Origin: Thalassospira profundimaris
Lineage (GTDB): Bacteria; Pseudomonadota; Alphaproteobacteria; Rhodospirillales; Thalassospiraceae
Length of the DNA: 64,000 bases
Direction: 5' to 3'
Assembly: GCF_003326675.1 (NCBI RefSeq)
Contig: NZ_JPWF01000016.1
Location: 1 to 64,000, forward strand
The number at the start of each line of letters is the position of its first letter. Within the stretch, counting starts at the first letter, position 1. Positions 26,447 to 34,755 of this stretch are shown here, piece after piece. The translations under genes and the position numbers were made by a program. The notes under the pieces are model-generated. The model was not told the origin of the DNA. It saw nothing but the letters and a program-made list of their open reading frames with translations, and did not search any database.

Positions 26447-27151
26447 TCAGCGTTTCTTGGCGTCGCCCGGCCAGTGATCATAGAACATGCGTACCTGCAC
26501 CGAACGCAAGGTATCGGGCGGCAGGAAGGTCTGCCCGGTGCCAAGAAGCTTGTTCTGAAGGGCGGCGAAATAGCGATTGGTAACCGGCGCAAACGGGGTG
26601 AAGGCCGGTTCAGGGACAATTTCCTCGCCCTTTTCCTTGGCGGCTTCGAGTGCCTCGGCCTCGGCGGCGAGTTCTTCCTCGGTCTTGGGCGGCGGGGGCG
26701 GCAACATCGCGGGTGCGACATATTTAAAGGATCGCTTGCCCTCTTCGCGGGTTTCAAACCGTTGCAGAGTGTCGCGATACATCAAGCGTTGCAGATCGAC
26801 CAGGAAGCCATTGATGATTTTGGGCAGGGTCCGTTCGATCACGCCAACAGCCTGCTTGTTCTCGGCTTCGAGCCAGATATTGAACACCATCTGGCGAATG
26901 GTCCCGGTTTTGGGCAAAACCACCGTCAAGGACACAGGATCAGGAACGATGACGGTTTCCGGCATTTCGGGCACCGCATCCTTTGCCGGTTCTTCGGTAG
27001 TTTCGGCATCGGCCTTTTTGCTGTTGGCAAGCGCAGGCCCCGTCAGAACCGCAAGCATCAGCATTGCAAGGGGCATCGCCCCCAACAACATCGCCATGCC
27101 CCAGGAACGATGACCGTTCATCCGTTTGCGTCCAAGCAAAAGCATATCCAC
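26447..27151 (-). CDS. Hypothetical exported/anchored protein, possibly FliL-like
   Basis: A 234-aa protein with a hydrophobic N-terminal segment (about 17-43) that could be a signal anchor, then an acidic linker. The core (about 70-130; VSLTVVLPKTGTIRQMVFN... then RTLPKIINGFLVDLQRLMYRD) resembles FliL, the flagellar stator-associated protein, in order and hydrophobic pattern. A poly-Pro and Glu/Ala-rich stretch (about 148-178) is unusual for FliL. It follows yejF by 68 bp on the same strand. The start is probably the GTG at 27151 (AGGA 7 nt upstream), though an ATG at 27145 is possible. No flagellar genes are near, so the role is uncertain. Confidence 0.55.
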   Translation of the reverse strand: MDMLLLGRKRMNGHRSWGMAMLLGAMPLAMLMLAVLTGPALANSKKADAETTEEPAKDAVPEMPETVIVPDPVSLTVVLPKTGTIRQMVFNIWLEAENKQAVGVIERTLPKIINGFLVDLQRLMYRDTLQRFETREEGKRSFKYVAPAMLPPPPPKTEEELAAEAEALEAAKEKGEEIVPEPAFTPFAPVTNRYFAALQNKLLGTGQTFLPPDTLRSVQVRMFYDHWPGDAKKR

Positions 27152-27219
27152 CCTATTATCCTGTTTTCGTGTCCTTTTTCTGAACCCTTTGTATCAGGTT
27201 TGATGCGAAATTGTCGCGG

Positions 27220-28854
27220 TCAGTTACTGACAAAATCTGTCCCGGCGGCCTTAAGATCAAGGGCCGCGGCCAAAAGCGCCTTGGTATAGGGCTGTTGCGG
27301 GTTATCAAAAACATCCGCAGCCGCACCACTTTCAACCAGCTTTCCGCCCTGCATCACCATCACCCGGTGCGACAATGCACGCACAACCCGAAGATCGTGA
27401 CTGATAAACAGATAGGCCATCTTGTGACGGGCCTGAAGATCACGCAACAGTTCGACAATCTGGGCCTGTACCGACATATCAAGGGCCGAAGTCGGTTCAT
27501 CGAGTACGATAAAGCGCGGCTTCAAGACCAATGCCCGGGCAATTGAAATGCGCTGACGCTGACCACCGGAAAATTCATGGGGATAGCGATCCATGGCATT
27601 TTGCGGCAGATCGACCTCGCTGAGTGCCTCGGCAATGCGGGCTTCGCGTTCGGCGACACTCAAACCCGGTTCATGAATTTCAAGCCCCTCGCCGACGATC
27701 TGGGCAATCGACATGCGCGGGCTAAGCGATCCGAACGGATCCTGAAACACCACCTGCATGTCCCGGCGCAACTTGCGCAGATCGGCACCGGCATATTTGC
27801 GGATATCGTTCCCGGCAAACTTGATGTCGCCTTCTGATTTCAACAGACGCAGGATGGCCATGGCAAGGGTTGTCTTGCCCGATCCGCTTTCGCCCACAAT
27901 ACCAAGGGTTTCACCCTGTTTAAGGGTCAGGGAAATTTTATCAACCGCATCAAGATAACGTTCCGGCCGCCCCAGAATGCCCTTGCGGCCAATCGGGAAA
28001 CGGACATGAATGTTGCTGGTTTCAAGAAGTCCGGCGGCATTTTCCGGCAGCTCCGGCGCATTGCCACTTGGCACCGCCGACAGCAGCTTTTTAGTATAGG
28101 GATGTTTGGGATGATCAAACAGGCTTTGCCCCACGCCGCGTTCGACAACCTCGCCATCCTTCATCACGCAAACACTTTTGGCCATCTTGCGGACAATTTG
28201 CAGATCATGGGTAATCAGCAGCAAGGCCATGCCAAGCTTGTTTTGCAAATCCTGAAGCAGTTCGAGAATTTGCGCCTGAATGGTGACATCCAGCGCAGTT
28301 GTCGGTTCATCGGCAATCAGCAGTTCCGGTTCATTGGCAAGAGCCATGGCAATCATGACGCGCTGGCGCTGACCCCCGGAAAGCTCATGCGGAAGGGCCT
28401 TAAGCCGTGATGCCGGATCGGGAATGCCAACCAGATCAAGCAGTTCAAGGATACGTGCCCGTGCCTTGGCACCCCGCAATCCTTTATGAAGCAACAGCAC
28501 CTCGCCGATCTGCTTTTCGATATTGTGCAGCGGATTAAGCGAGGTCATCGGTTCCTGAAAGATCATGGAAATCCGGTTGCCGCGGATCTTGCGCAGCGTC
28601 CTTTCATCCGCACCGACCATTTCCGTGCCATCAAAGGTGATGGAACCGGATGGATGGGTGGCCCGCGGATAAGGCAGCAATTGCAGGATTGAAAGGGCGG
28701 TTACCGATTTGCCCGATCCACTTTCGCCAACCAGCGCCATGGTTTCCCCGCGCGCCATCGAAAATGAAACGCCCTTGACCGCATGGACATTGCCGAAATT
28801 GACCGAAAGGTTGCTGACATCAAGAAGCAGCGGCTGGTCTGATTGCTCTGTCAT
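27220..28854 (-). CDS. yejF: Peptide ABC transporter ATPase, two fused NBDs
   Basis: A 544-aa cytoplasmic ATPase with two ABC domains in one chain. NBD1 has Walker A GESGSGKS (43-50), signature LSGGQRQRV and Walker [16 protein letters not shown]2 (from about residue 285) repeats this with [17 protein letters not shown] and [12 protein letters not shown]. Each is followed by the OppD/F-type C-terminal segment ([12 protein letters not shown] and QQPYTKALL). This fused form is typical of YejF. It powers uptake of peptides, including microcin C-like ones, through YejB and YejE. It is the last gene of yejABEF, 12 nt after yejE. Confidence 0.95.
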   Translation of the reverse strand: MTEQSDQPLLLDVSNLSVNFGNVHAVKGVSFSMARGETMALVGESGSGKSVTALSILQLLPYPRATHPSGSITFDGTEMVGADERTLRKIRGNRISMIFQEPMTSLNPLHNIEKQIGEVLLLHKGLRGAKARARILELLDLVGIPDPASRLKALPHELSGGQRQRVMIAMALANEPELLIADEPTTALDVTIQAQILELLQDLQNKLGMALLLITHDLQIVRKMAKSVCVMKDGEVVERGVGQSLFDHPKHPYTKKLLSAVPSGNAPELPENAAGLLETSNIHVRFPIGRKGILGRPERYLDAVDKISLTLKQGETLGIVGESGSGKTTLAMAILRLLKSEGDIKFAGNDIRKYAGADLRKLRRDMQVVFQDPFGSLSPRMSIAQIVGEGLEIHEPGLSVAEREARIAEALSEVDLPQNAMDRYPHEFSGGQRQRISIARALVLKPRFIVLDEPTSALDMSVQAQIVELLRDLQARHKMAYLFISHDLRVVRALSHRVMVMQGGKLVESGAAADVFDNPQQPYTKALLAAALDLKAAGTDFVSN

Positions 28855-28866
28855 TTTGCGGGTTCC

Positions 28867-29898
28867 TTAAAATGTCTTGCGCGGATCAAACGCGTCGCGA
28901 ACGGCTTCGCCGATGAAAATCAGAAGACTGAGCATGATGGCAATCGCAAAGAAGGCCGTCATGCCAAGCCAGGGCGCTTGCAGGTTGTTCTTGCCCTGTG
29001 ACAGCAATTCCCCCAGCGACGGCGAGCCCGGCGGCATCCCCAGTGACAGGAAGTCAAGCGAGGTCAGGGCGACAATAGACCCGTTCAGCACAAAGGGCAG
29101 GAAGGTAATGGTCGCCACCATCGCGTTGGGCAGAACATGGCGATACATGATCCGGTAATCAGTCATGCCAAGCGCCTTGGCCGCCCGCACATATTCAAAG
29201 TTACGCGCCCGCAGGAATTCCGCCCGGACAAGACCGGTCAAACTCATCCAGCTAAACAGCACAAGGATGAACAAAAGCGTCCAGAAACCCGGTGCAAACA
29301 GGCTGGCCAGAATGATCAGAATGAACAGCTGCGGCAGGCCGGACCAGATTTCAATCACACGCTGGAAACCAAGATCAACCCAACCGCCGAAATAGCCCTG
29401 TACGGCACCGGCCGCGATGCCAATCACGGAACTGACCGCCGTCAGTGCCAAGCCAAACAGGATCGAAATCCGGAAGCCGTAAATCAGACGCGCCAACACA
29501 TCGCGCCCCAGCTCATCCGTGCCCAGCAAATGGCGTGAGGATGGTGGCGATGGTTGGGGTTCGCGCATATCAAAATCGATGGTCGAATAGGAAAACGGGA
29601 TGGGTGGCCAGATGGCAAAGCCGTGATGGTCGATCTTGCCCTGAATATAGGGATCATAGAAATCGGTCTCGACATCGAAATCCCCGCCATAGGTGGTTTC
29701 CGGATGGTCCGAGAAGATCGGCATGTACCAGTTATCGTCATATTTAACGAAGATCGGCTTGTCATTGGCAAGCAGTTCGGCAAACAGGCAGGCCACAAAC
29801 AGGATGGTAAAGATCACAAGCGACCAATAGCCACGCTTGTTGGCCTTGAAATTGGTCAAACGCCGTTGATTGAGCGGAGAAAGGGTCATTGAAGTCAT
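28867..29898 (-). CDS. yejE: Peptide ABC transporter permease
   Basis: A 343-aa inner-membrane permease of the DppC/OppC class. TM1 lies near residues 25-45; a 100-residue periplasmic insertion (TYGGDFDVETDFYDP... and PPIPFSYSTIDFD) is typical of YejE; then RHLLGTDELGRDVLARLIYG leads into the BPD domain. The EAA loop is seen near EYVRAAKALGMTDYRIMYRH. A TTG at 29904 would overlap yejB, but the ATG at 29898 with GGGAG 8 nt upstream is the better start. It pairs with YejB to form the membrane channel. Confidence 0.94.
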   Translation of the reverse strand: MTSMTLSPLNQRRLTNFKANKRGYWSLVIFTILFVACLFAELLANDKPIFVKYDDNWYMPIFSDHPETTYGGDFDVETDFYDPYIQGKIDHHGFAIWPPIPFSYSTIDFDMREPQPSPPSSRHLLGTDELGRDVLARLIYGFRISILFGLALTAVSSVIGIAAGAVQGYFGGWVDLGFQRVIEIWSGLPQLFILIILASLFAPGFWTLLFILVLFSWMSLTGLVRAEFLRARNFEYVRAAKALGMTDYRIMYRHVLPNAMVATITFLPFVLNGSIVALTSLDFLSLGMPPGSPSLGELLSQGKNNLQAPWLGMTAFFAIAIMLSLLIFIGEAVRDAFDPRKTF

Positions 29899-29900
29899 GA

Positions 29901-31010
29901 TCAATTCTCCCGCGCGTCAAAATCGATCCTTGGATCGACGAAATGATAACTCAGGTCGCTGATCAGGTTCATGATCAGACCAAACAGCGTAAAGAAATAC
30001 AGGGTCGCGAACATCACGGGATAGTCACGGGTCATCACGGCGTTAAAGCCAAGCAAACCAAGTCCGTCGAGCGAGAAAATCACTTCGACCAGAACCGACC
30101 CGGTAAACAACATTCCGACAAGTGCACTTGGAAAACCGGCAATGATCAGCAGCATCGCGTTACGGAACACATGCCCGTAAAGCACACGCTTCTCGGTCAG
30201 GCCCTTGGCCCGTGCGGTAACGACATACTGCTTGTTGATTTCATCAAGGAACGAGTTTTTGGTCAGCATCGTCAGCGTCGCAAAACCCGAAATCGTCAAG
30301 GCAATGATCGGAAGCGTCAGATGCCAGAAATAGTCCCCGACTTTGCCCAGAAGCGACAATTCATCAAAGTTCGAGGATGTCAAACCGCGTAACGGGAACC
30401 AGTCAAGATAGGTCCCACCGGCAAAGATGACGATCAACATGACCGCAAACAAAAATCCGGGGATTGCAAAGCCGAAAATAATCGCCGCAGACGACCAGAT
30501 ATCGAAGTTTGACCCGTCACGCACTGCCTTGGTGATCCCCAGAGGGATCGAAATAATATAGATGATCAGGGTCGACCAAATGCCCAGCGATATCGAAACC
30601 GGCATTTTATCAAGGACGATATCGACAACATCGCGGTCCTGGAAATAGCTTTGGCCGAAATCGAAGGTCAGATAGTTCTTCATCATCATCCAGAACCGTT
30701 CCGGTGCCGGTTTGTCGAAGCCAAATTGCACTTCGAGCTGTTTGATGATTTCCGGATCAAGTCCCTGCGCACCGCGATAGTTAGATGTCGACGAGAAGTT
30801 GTTTCCAGCCCCCGATGATGCCGAACCACCGCTGTCAGCACCCTGATTGGTGATGCGCGCAGTTGATGAAACGTCGGTTCCTTGAAGCTGGGCGATGACC
30901 TGTTCAACCGGGCCGCCAGGTGCGAATTGAATGATCACGAAATTCAGCAACATGATGCCAAACAATGTCATCGGGATCAGAAGAAGACGCCGCAGAATAT
31001 AGTTCAGCAT
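29901..31010 (-). CDS. yejB: Peptide ABC transporter permease
   Basis: A 369-aa inner-membrane permease of the DppB/OppB class. The start MLNYILRRLLLIPMTLFGIM is almost diagnostic, with NFVIIQFAPGGPVEQ next. An Ala/Gly/Ser-rich periplasmic loop (about 50-75) separates TM1 from the BPD domain, as in YejB. The EAA-type loop (YVVTARAKGLTEKRVLYGHVFRNA) is near residue 270. It begins 3 nt after yejA and ends 2 nt before yejE, so the operon is tightly packed. Confidence 0.95.
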   Translation of the reverse strand: MLNYILRRLLLIPMTLFGIMLLNFVIIQFAPGGPVEQVIAQLQGTDVSSTARITNQGADSGGSASSGAGNNFSSTSNYRGAQGLDPEIIKQLEVQFGFDKPAPERFWMMMKNYLTFDFGQSYFQDRDVVDIVLDKMPVSISLGIWSTLIIYIISIPLGITKAVRDGSNFDIWSSAAIIFGFAIPGFLFAVMLIVIFAGGTYLDWFPLRGLTSSNFDELSLLGKVGDYFWHLTLPIIALTISGFATLTMLTKNSFLDEINKQYVVTARAKGLTEKRVLYGHVFRNAMLLIIAGFPSALVGMLFTGSVLVEVIFSLDGLGLLGFNAVMTRDYPVMFATLYFFTLFGLIMNLISDLSYHFVDPRIDFDAREN

Positions 31011-31013
31011 GGT

Positions 31014-32966
31014 CTAGTTCCCCCCCATCGGCAATTTTGCGGCCTTTTCCGGATCAATCCACCAGCGCATTACCGATTCCCCTTTAAGCGGTATCGTGTC
31101 GGGTTGGCCAAAGATGTTCCACCAGGCAAGACGTTCCCCGCCAAGGTAATATTGCGGAATGACGTAATAGCCCCACAACAAAACCCGATCGAGTGCATGG
31201 GTCGCGGTGACCAGTTCATGCCAGCTATTGGCACTTGCAACCTTTTCGACCATCGCATCAACGACCGGACTTTTGATCCCAGCGAAATTGCGACTTCCGG
31301 GCTGGTCGGCGGCTTCACTTGACCAGAAAACACGTTGTTCGTTGCCCGGTGTCAGGGCCTGTGTCCACCAGAAGGTCGTGACATCAAAGTCAAAGGCCTG
31401 AATGCGGTTGACCCACTGCCCGGTATCAATCAGACGGATATCGAGCTGCACGCCAAGCTGTTTGAGGCGGGCCTTAAGAACCAGTGCGATTTTTTCCAGC
31501 CCCGGCTGACGAATGATCAGTTCGAACCGGAAGGGTTCACCGGTTTCCTTATTGACCAGAACCTTGTCGCGGAGTTCCCATCCGGCTTCGTTCAGAAGCG
31601 TCATGGATTCGCGCAGTGCCTTGCGGCGGCCATCGGTTTCATCAAAATCGGGAAGCTTGAAAGGCTGGGTAAACAGTTCGGCCGGCAGTTGATCGCGATA
31701 GGGTTCCAGCAATGCCAGTTCATCACCGGCCGGAATGCCACTTGATGCCAGTTCGGAATTCACGAAATAGCTGTCTGTGCGCTTATAGGCCCCATAGAAC
31801 ATGGCGCGACTGAGCCACTGGAAATCAAAACCGTATTGCAGCGCCTTGCGCACCCGCCAATCGGCAAAGATCGGCAGGCGGTTATTCATCACATAGGCCT
31901 GCATGCCCACAGGCAGATCATCGGGCATGAATTTTTTCTGGATGTCGCCACGTTCGACCGCGGGCGTGTCGTAGGCCGTACTCCAGTCGCGTGACGAATG
32001 TTCGGAGCGCACCATATATTCACCGGCCAGAAACGCCTGTCTCTGAACTTCCGGATCGAGATAGGTGTCGTAGCGAATGGTATCGAAATTGTTCTGACCG
32101 CGATTGACCGGCAAATCCGCCGCCCAGTAATCCTTGACCCGTTCATAGGTGATGCGACGGCCGGCTTCGATACTGGCGACCTTATAGGCACCACTGCCCA
32201 CCGGCAGTTCAAAGGTGGTTTTCGAGAAATCCTTACCGTCCCAGAACTTCTTGGGCATGATCGAAATGCCCGCCGCGGTCATCGGTGTTTCACGGTTATT
32301 GCCGGGCTTGAAGGTGAATTTGACGGTCAGATCATCAATCGCCTCGGCCCCTTCGATCTGGGAGAAATATTGCCGGTAGACCGGGCTTCCTTTTTCGACA
32401 AGGATTTCATAGGAAAACACCACATCTTCGGCGGTGATTTCGCTGCCATCCTGAAAACGCGCACGTGGATCAAGATGGAATATGGCAAAGGATCGGTCCT
32501 CAGGGACTTCGATGCTGCGCGCAATCAGGCCATACATCGCATAGGGTTCATCGGCACTTGAGGCCATCAGGCTATCATAAATCAGGCCAAGACCGGCGGC
32601 CGATGTGCCCTTAAGCGTGAAGGGGTTGAGCGTATCAAACGCGACAATCGATGACTGGATCAGGGTGCCGCCCTTGGGCGCATCGGGATTCACATAGTCA
32701 AAATGCGTGAAATCCGGCCCGTATTTGAGATCACCATACAGCGATATGCCATGGGATGTTGTGGTCAGCGGGGCAAGTTCGGCTTCTTCGACTTTGACTG
32801 TTGGTGCCGGATTGATGACGGGCTTGTCGGCATCCTGGGCCCGAACGGCCGCCGATGTCATCGCAGCCACACCGGCCATGACACCAAAAGCAAGAAGTGC
32901 CGATGAAACCGTCTTGCGAACAAGCTGCGTGCGCGACGGTTTCGGATTGGCGACATGCGCGTTCAT
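31014..32966 (-). CDS. yejA: Periplasmic peptide-binding protein
   Basis: A 650-aa exported SBP_bac_5 protein, first gene of yejABEF. A long signal peptide ends near residue 43 (AVRAQDAD). The mature protein has ISLYGDLKYGPDFTHFDYVN, then PKGGTLIQSS, typical of YejA. Further on are the SEITAEDVVFSYE segment of this fold and AYVMNNRLPIFADWRVRKAL. It would capture peptides for delivery to YejB-YejE. In other bacteria this system takes up microcin C and resists antimicrobial peptides. No specific regulator is encoded next to it except the LysR gene upstream, which is oriented the same way. Confidence 0.95.
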   Translation of the reverse strand: MNAHVANPKPSRTQLVRKTVSSALLAFGVMAGVAAMTSAAVRAQDADKPVINPAPTVKVEEAELAPLTTTSHGISLYGDLKYGPDFTHFDYVNPDAPKGGTLIQSSIVAFDTLNPFTLKGTSAAGLGLIYDSLMASSADEPYAMYGLIARSIEVPEDRSFAIFHLDPRARFQDGSEITAEDVVFSYEILVEKGSPVYRQYFSQIEGAEAIDDLTVKFTFKPGNNRETPMTAAGISIMPKKFWDGKDFSKTTFELPVGSGAYKVASIEAGRRITYERVKDYWAADLPVNRGQNNFDTIRYDTYLDPEVQRQAFLAGEYMVRSEHSSRDWSTAYDTPAVERGDIQKKFMPDDLPVGMQAYVMNNRLPIFADWRVRKALQYGFDFQWLSRAMFYGAYKRTDSYFVNSELASSGIPAGDELALLEPYRDQLPAELFTQPFKLPDFDETDGRRKALRESMTLLNEAGWELRDKVLVNKETGEPFRFELIIRQPGLEKIALVLKARLKQLGVQLDIRLIDTGQWVNRIQAFDFDVTTFWWTQALTPGNEQRVFWSSEAADQPGSRNFAGIKSPVVDAMVEKVASANSWHELVTATHALDRVLLWGYYVIPQYYLGGERLAWWNIFGQPDTIPLKGESVMRWWIDPEKAAKLPMGGN

Positions 32967-33095
32967 GTGACGAATCGTCTTTCCCCTAATGCAAACTGAT
33001 TGCGTATCGTGTCACTTCTCGGGACGCAGCAGACAAACCAATGCGGGCATATTCGCCACCTCACCACCCTGCCTGACTGAATTGTTTTTATCTAC

Positions 33096-33110
33096 TCTTC
33101 ATAATGAAGA
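33096..33110. promoter_or_regulatory. Small palindrome upstream of yejA
   Basis: TCTTCAT-a-ATGAAGA is a perfect 7-bp inverted repeat in an AT-rich patch, 130 bp before yejA and 25 bp past the end of the LysR gene. No T-run follows, so it may be a regulator site for yejABEF. Evidence is weak. Confidence 0.3.
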
Positions 33111-33134
33111 ATAAAATGGTTCAATTTCAAGGCA

Positions 33135-34061
33135 TCATGATGATGCAGATGCCTTTTGCGCCAGTTTTCGCCGTTCGGTTTCAATTTTGATTTCACCCAT
33201 CAACCAGTTACGGAATGCGCGGACCTTGCGACGTTCCAGTCGCCCCTGCGGATAGCACAGCGAATAGGCATAGGGACTGTCGACCGGCAAGTCGAACGGC
33301 ACGGTCAAACGGTTGGTCACCACATATTCGCCAATCATCGCCGGATCGGAAATCACCACGCCAAATCCGCTTGCCGCGGCCTCCATCGCCATATCAAGAG
33401 TGGCGAAAACCGGACCGTGATTGGCATCAACTCCGGTGACACCCGTACCATTCAGCCAGATATGCCAGTCTTCGCGCTGGGCCGAGCAATGCAGAAGCGT
33501 CACACCTGCAAGGTCTTTGGGGGATTTTAGCTGTTTGGCCAGATCGGGATGACAGACGGGCAAAAGCCGTTCGCCGGTCAGGAATTCGTGAACCAGTTGT
33601 TCTTCCTGGGTATCGGCAAAGCGCACGGCAATATCGACCTCGTTGAAATCAACCGGGGCCTTGTCATCATTATAGGTGCCAAGCTGTACCTGAAGATCGG
33701 GATATTCCATCTGAAACCGCCCAAGCCGGGGCACGATCCAGCGCATGGAAAATGTCAAAGGGGCCAGAACCGAAAGCTGTGTGTCATCGGCGCGGTCTTC
33801 AACCTTGGCCACCGCATTTTCCATGGCATCAAAAGCCGGGGTAAGACCATCCAGAAGGTTGCGCCCGGCCCGGGTAAGCTTAAGGCTTCGATGCTGCCGT
33901 TCAAAAAGTTTACGGCCCAAAACTTCTTCAAGGTGCTGCACCTGTCGGCTGACCGCGCCTTGGGTCACGTTAAGCTCATGTGACGCTTTGGTGAAACTTT
34001 CAAGACGACCGGCAACTTCAAAGGCACGAAGCGCATTTAATGGCAATGGACGGCGTTTCAT
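33135..34061 (-). CDS. LysR-family regulator, GcvA-like
   Basis: A 308-aa regulator. The N-terminal wHTH (LNALRAFEVAGRLESFTKAS, then VTQGAVSRQVQHLEEVLGRK) belongs to the GcvA/AmpR subgroup. A type-2 periplasmic-binding-like effector domain follows. It reads in the same direction as yejABEF, 168 bp upstream of yejA; whether it controls the transporter is unknown. LysR genes are usually divergent from their target, and on its upstream side that would be DUF1127 at 34228. No strong ribosome site is visible before the ATG. Confidence 0.9.
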   Translation of the reverse strand: MKRRPLPLNALRAFEVAGRLESFTKASHELNVTQGAVSRQVQHLEEVLGRKLFERQHRSLKLTRAGRNLLDGLTPAFDAMENAVAKVEDRADDTQLSVLAPLTFSMRWIVPRLGRFQMEYPDLQVQLGTYNDDKAPVDFNEVDIAVRFADTQEEQLVHEFLTGERLLPVCHPDLAKQLKSPKDLAGVTLLHCSAQREDWHIWLNGTGVTGVDANHGPVFATLDMAMEAAASGFGVVISDPAMIGEYVVTNRLTVPFDLPVDSPYAYSLCYPQGRLERRKVRAFRNWLMGEIKIETERRKLAQKASASS

Positions 34062-34227
34062 GACAATGGCTTTGCATGATTAAAACTCATGCAATGATGA
34101 CAAAAGATGGTTTGAGCGCAAGTGTTTTTAGGCGTAACTCTGGGTTTAACGAAATGAGACACACGCATCACAGATGCTGGGCCGCTGATTAATCGAGAGC
34201 AGCCTGAATTTATGAAGGAATAAAATC

Positions 34228-34437
34228 ATGGTCGCGATCACCAAAGATGCAGGCGCATTTGTTGCAACCCGCCGTCACCACAACACCGTCAACCTGATGG
34301 ATCTGCCGCGCGAATGGTATAAACGCCACGATCTGCGCAAGAAACTTGGTCTGATGGATGCCCGTATGCTGCGCGATATCGGCTGGAACGTTTATGACGC
34401 CCGTCGCGAAGCTGCAAAACCGTTCTGGAAAGCATAA
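34228..34437 (+). CDS. DUF1127 small protein
   Basis: A 69-aa basic protein with the family's core: LPREWYKRHDLRKKLGLMDARMLRDIGWNVYDA in two neighbouring parts (about 27-58). DUF1127 proteins are often under 75 residues, rich in Arg, and stress- or phase-regulated. In Agrobacterium and Rhodobacter relatives, some bind RNA and affect phosphate and carbon metabolism and sRNA maturation. GAAGGA lies 8 nt before the ATG. About 250 bp of hairpin-rich RNA and a terminator follow, with no gene between. Confidence 0.88.
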   Translation: MVAITKDAGAFVATRRHHNTVNLMDLPREWYKRHDLRKKLGLMDARMLRDIGWNVYDARREAAKPFWKA

Positions 34438-34611
34438 GTACAGAACAAACCCGCGCTTTGGCGCACAACAGAGTATGTATCATGTCTGCCCCGATCTTTC
34501 GCCTGCAAGGTTCCCTTTCATTCCCCTTGCAGGTGCTTGATGCTCTGCTGAGCATCCTGAAGGTCCCGAGCCCGCGATAGGGTTTGGAATTCTTCATTCT
34601 CCCCCCCCAGA

Positions 34612-34641
34612 GCTTATGCTTCAGCTTATGCTTCAGCTTAT
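34612..34641. repeat. 12-bp tandem repeat inside a stem-loop
   Basis: CTTATGCTTCAG occurs about two and a half times in the loop of the 34607-34649 hairpin. The unit itself is built from CTTATG and CTTCAG, so it also has 6-bp rhythm. Confidence 0.7.
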
Positions 34642-34689
34642 AGCTCTGGCGCAGCGCCGACTCCCCCCGTTGGCGCATGCGCGTAAGAC

Positions 34690-34718
34690 TGCCGGTCACT
34701 CCCCCTGTGTGACCGGCA
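34690..34718 (+). terminator. Intrinsic terminator on the plus strand
   Basis: TGCCGGTCAC/GTGACCGGCA form a perfect 10-bp stem with a 9-nt loop; TTTTCTTTTT follows. The minus strand has no T-run past the stem, so it ends the transcript from the DUF1127 side and not one from the methyltransferase. Confidence 0.88.
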
Positions 34719-34755
34719 TTTTCTTTTTCGGGATCAGCCCAAGGCAGCGATGTGC

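Larger units (their letters stand above)
34438..34735 (+). ncRNA. Candidate structured 3' UTR or small RNA downstream of DUF1127
   Basis: This stretch has no gene but four perfect stem-loops: 34502-34510 with 34525-34533 (CCTGCAAGG/CCTTGCAGG); 34539-34545 with 34550-34556 (GATGCTC/GAGCATC, TGCT loop); 34607-34614 with 34642-34649 (CCAGAGCT/AGCTCTGG, enclosing a 12-bp tandem repeat CTTATGCTTCAG); and the terminator at 34690-34718. The terminator has its T-run only on the plus strand, so an RNA on that strand ends here. It could be a long DUF1127 3' UTR or a processed sRNA. Confidence 0.4.
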
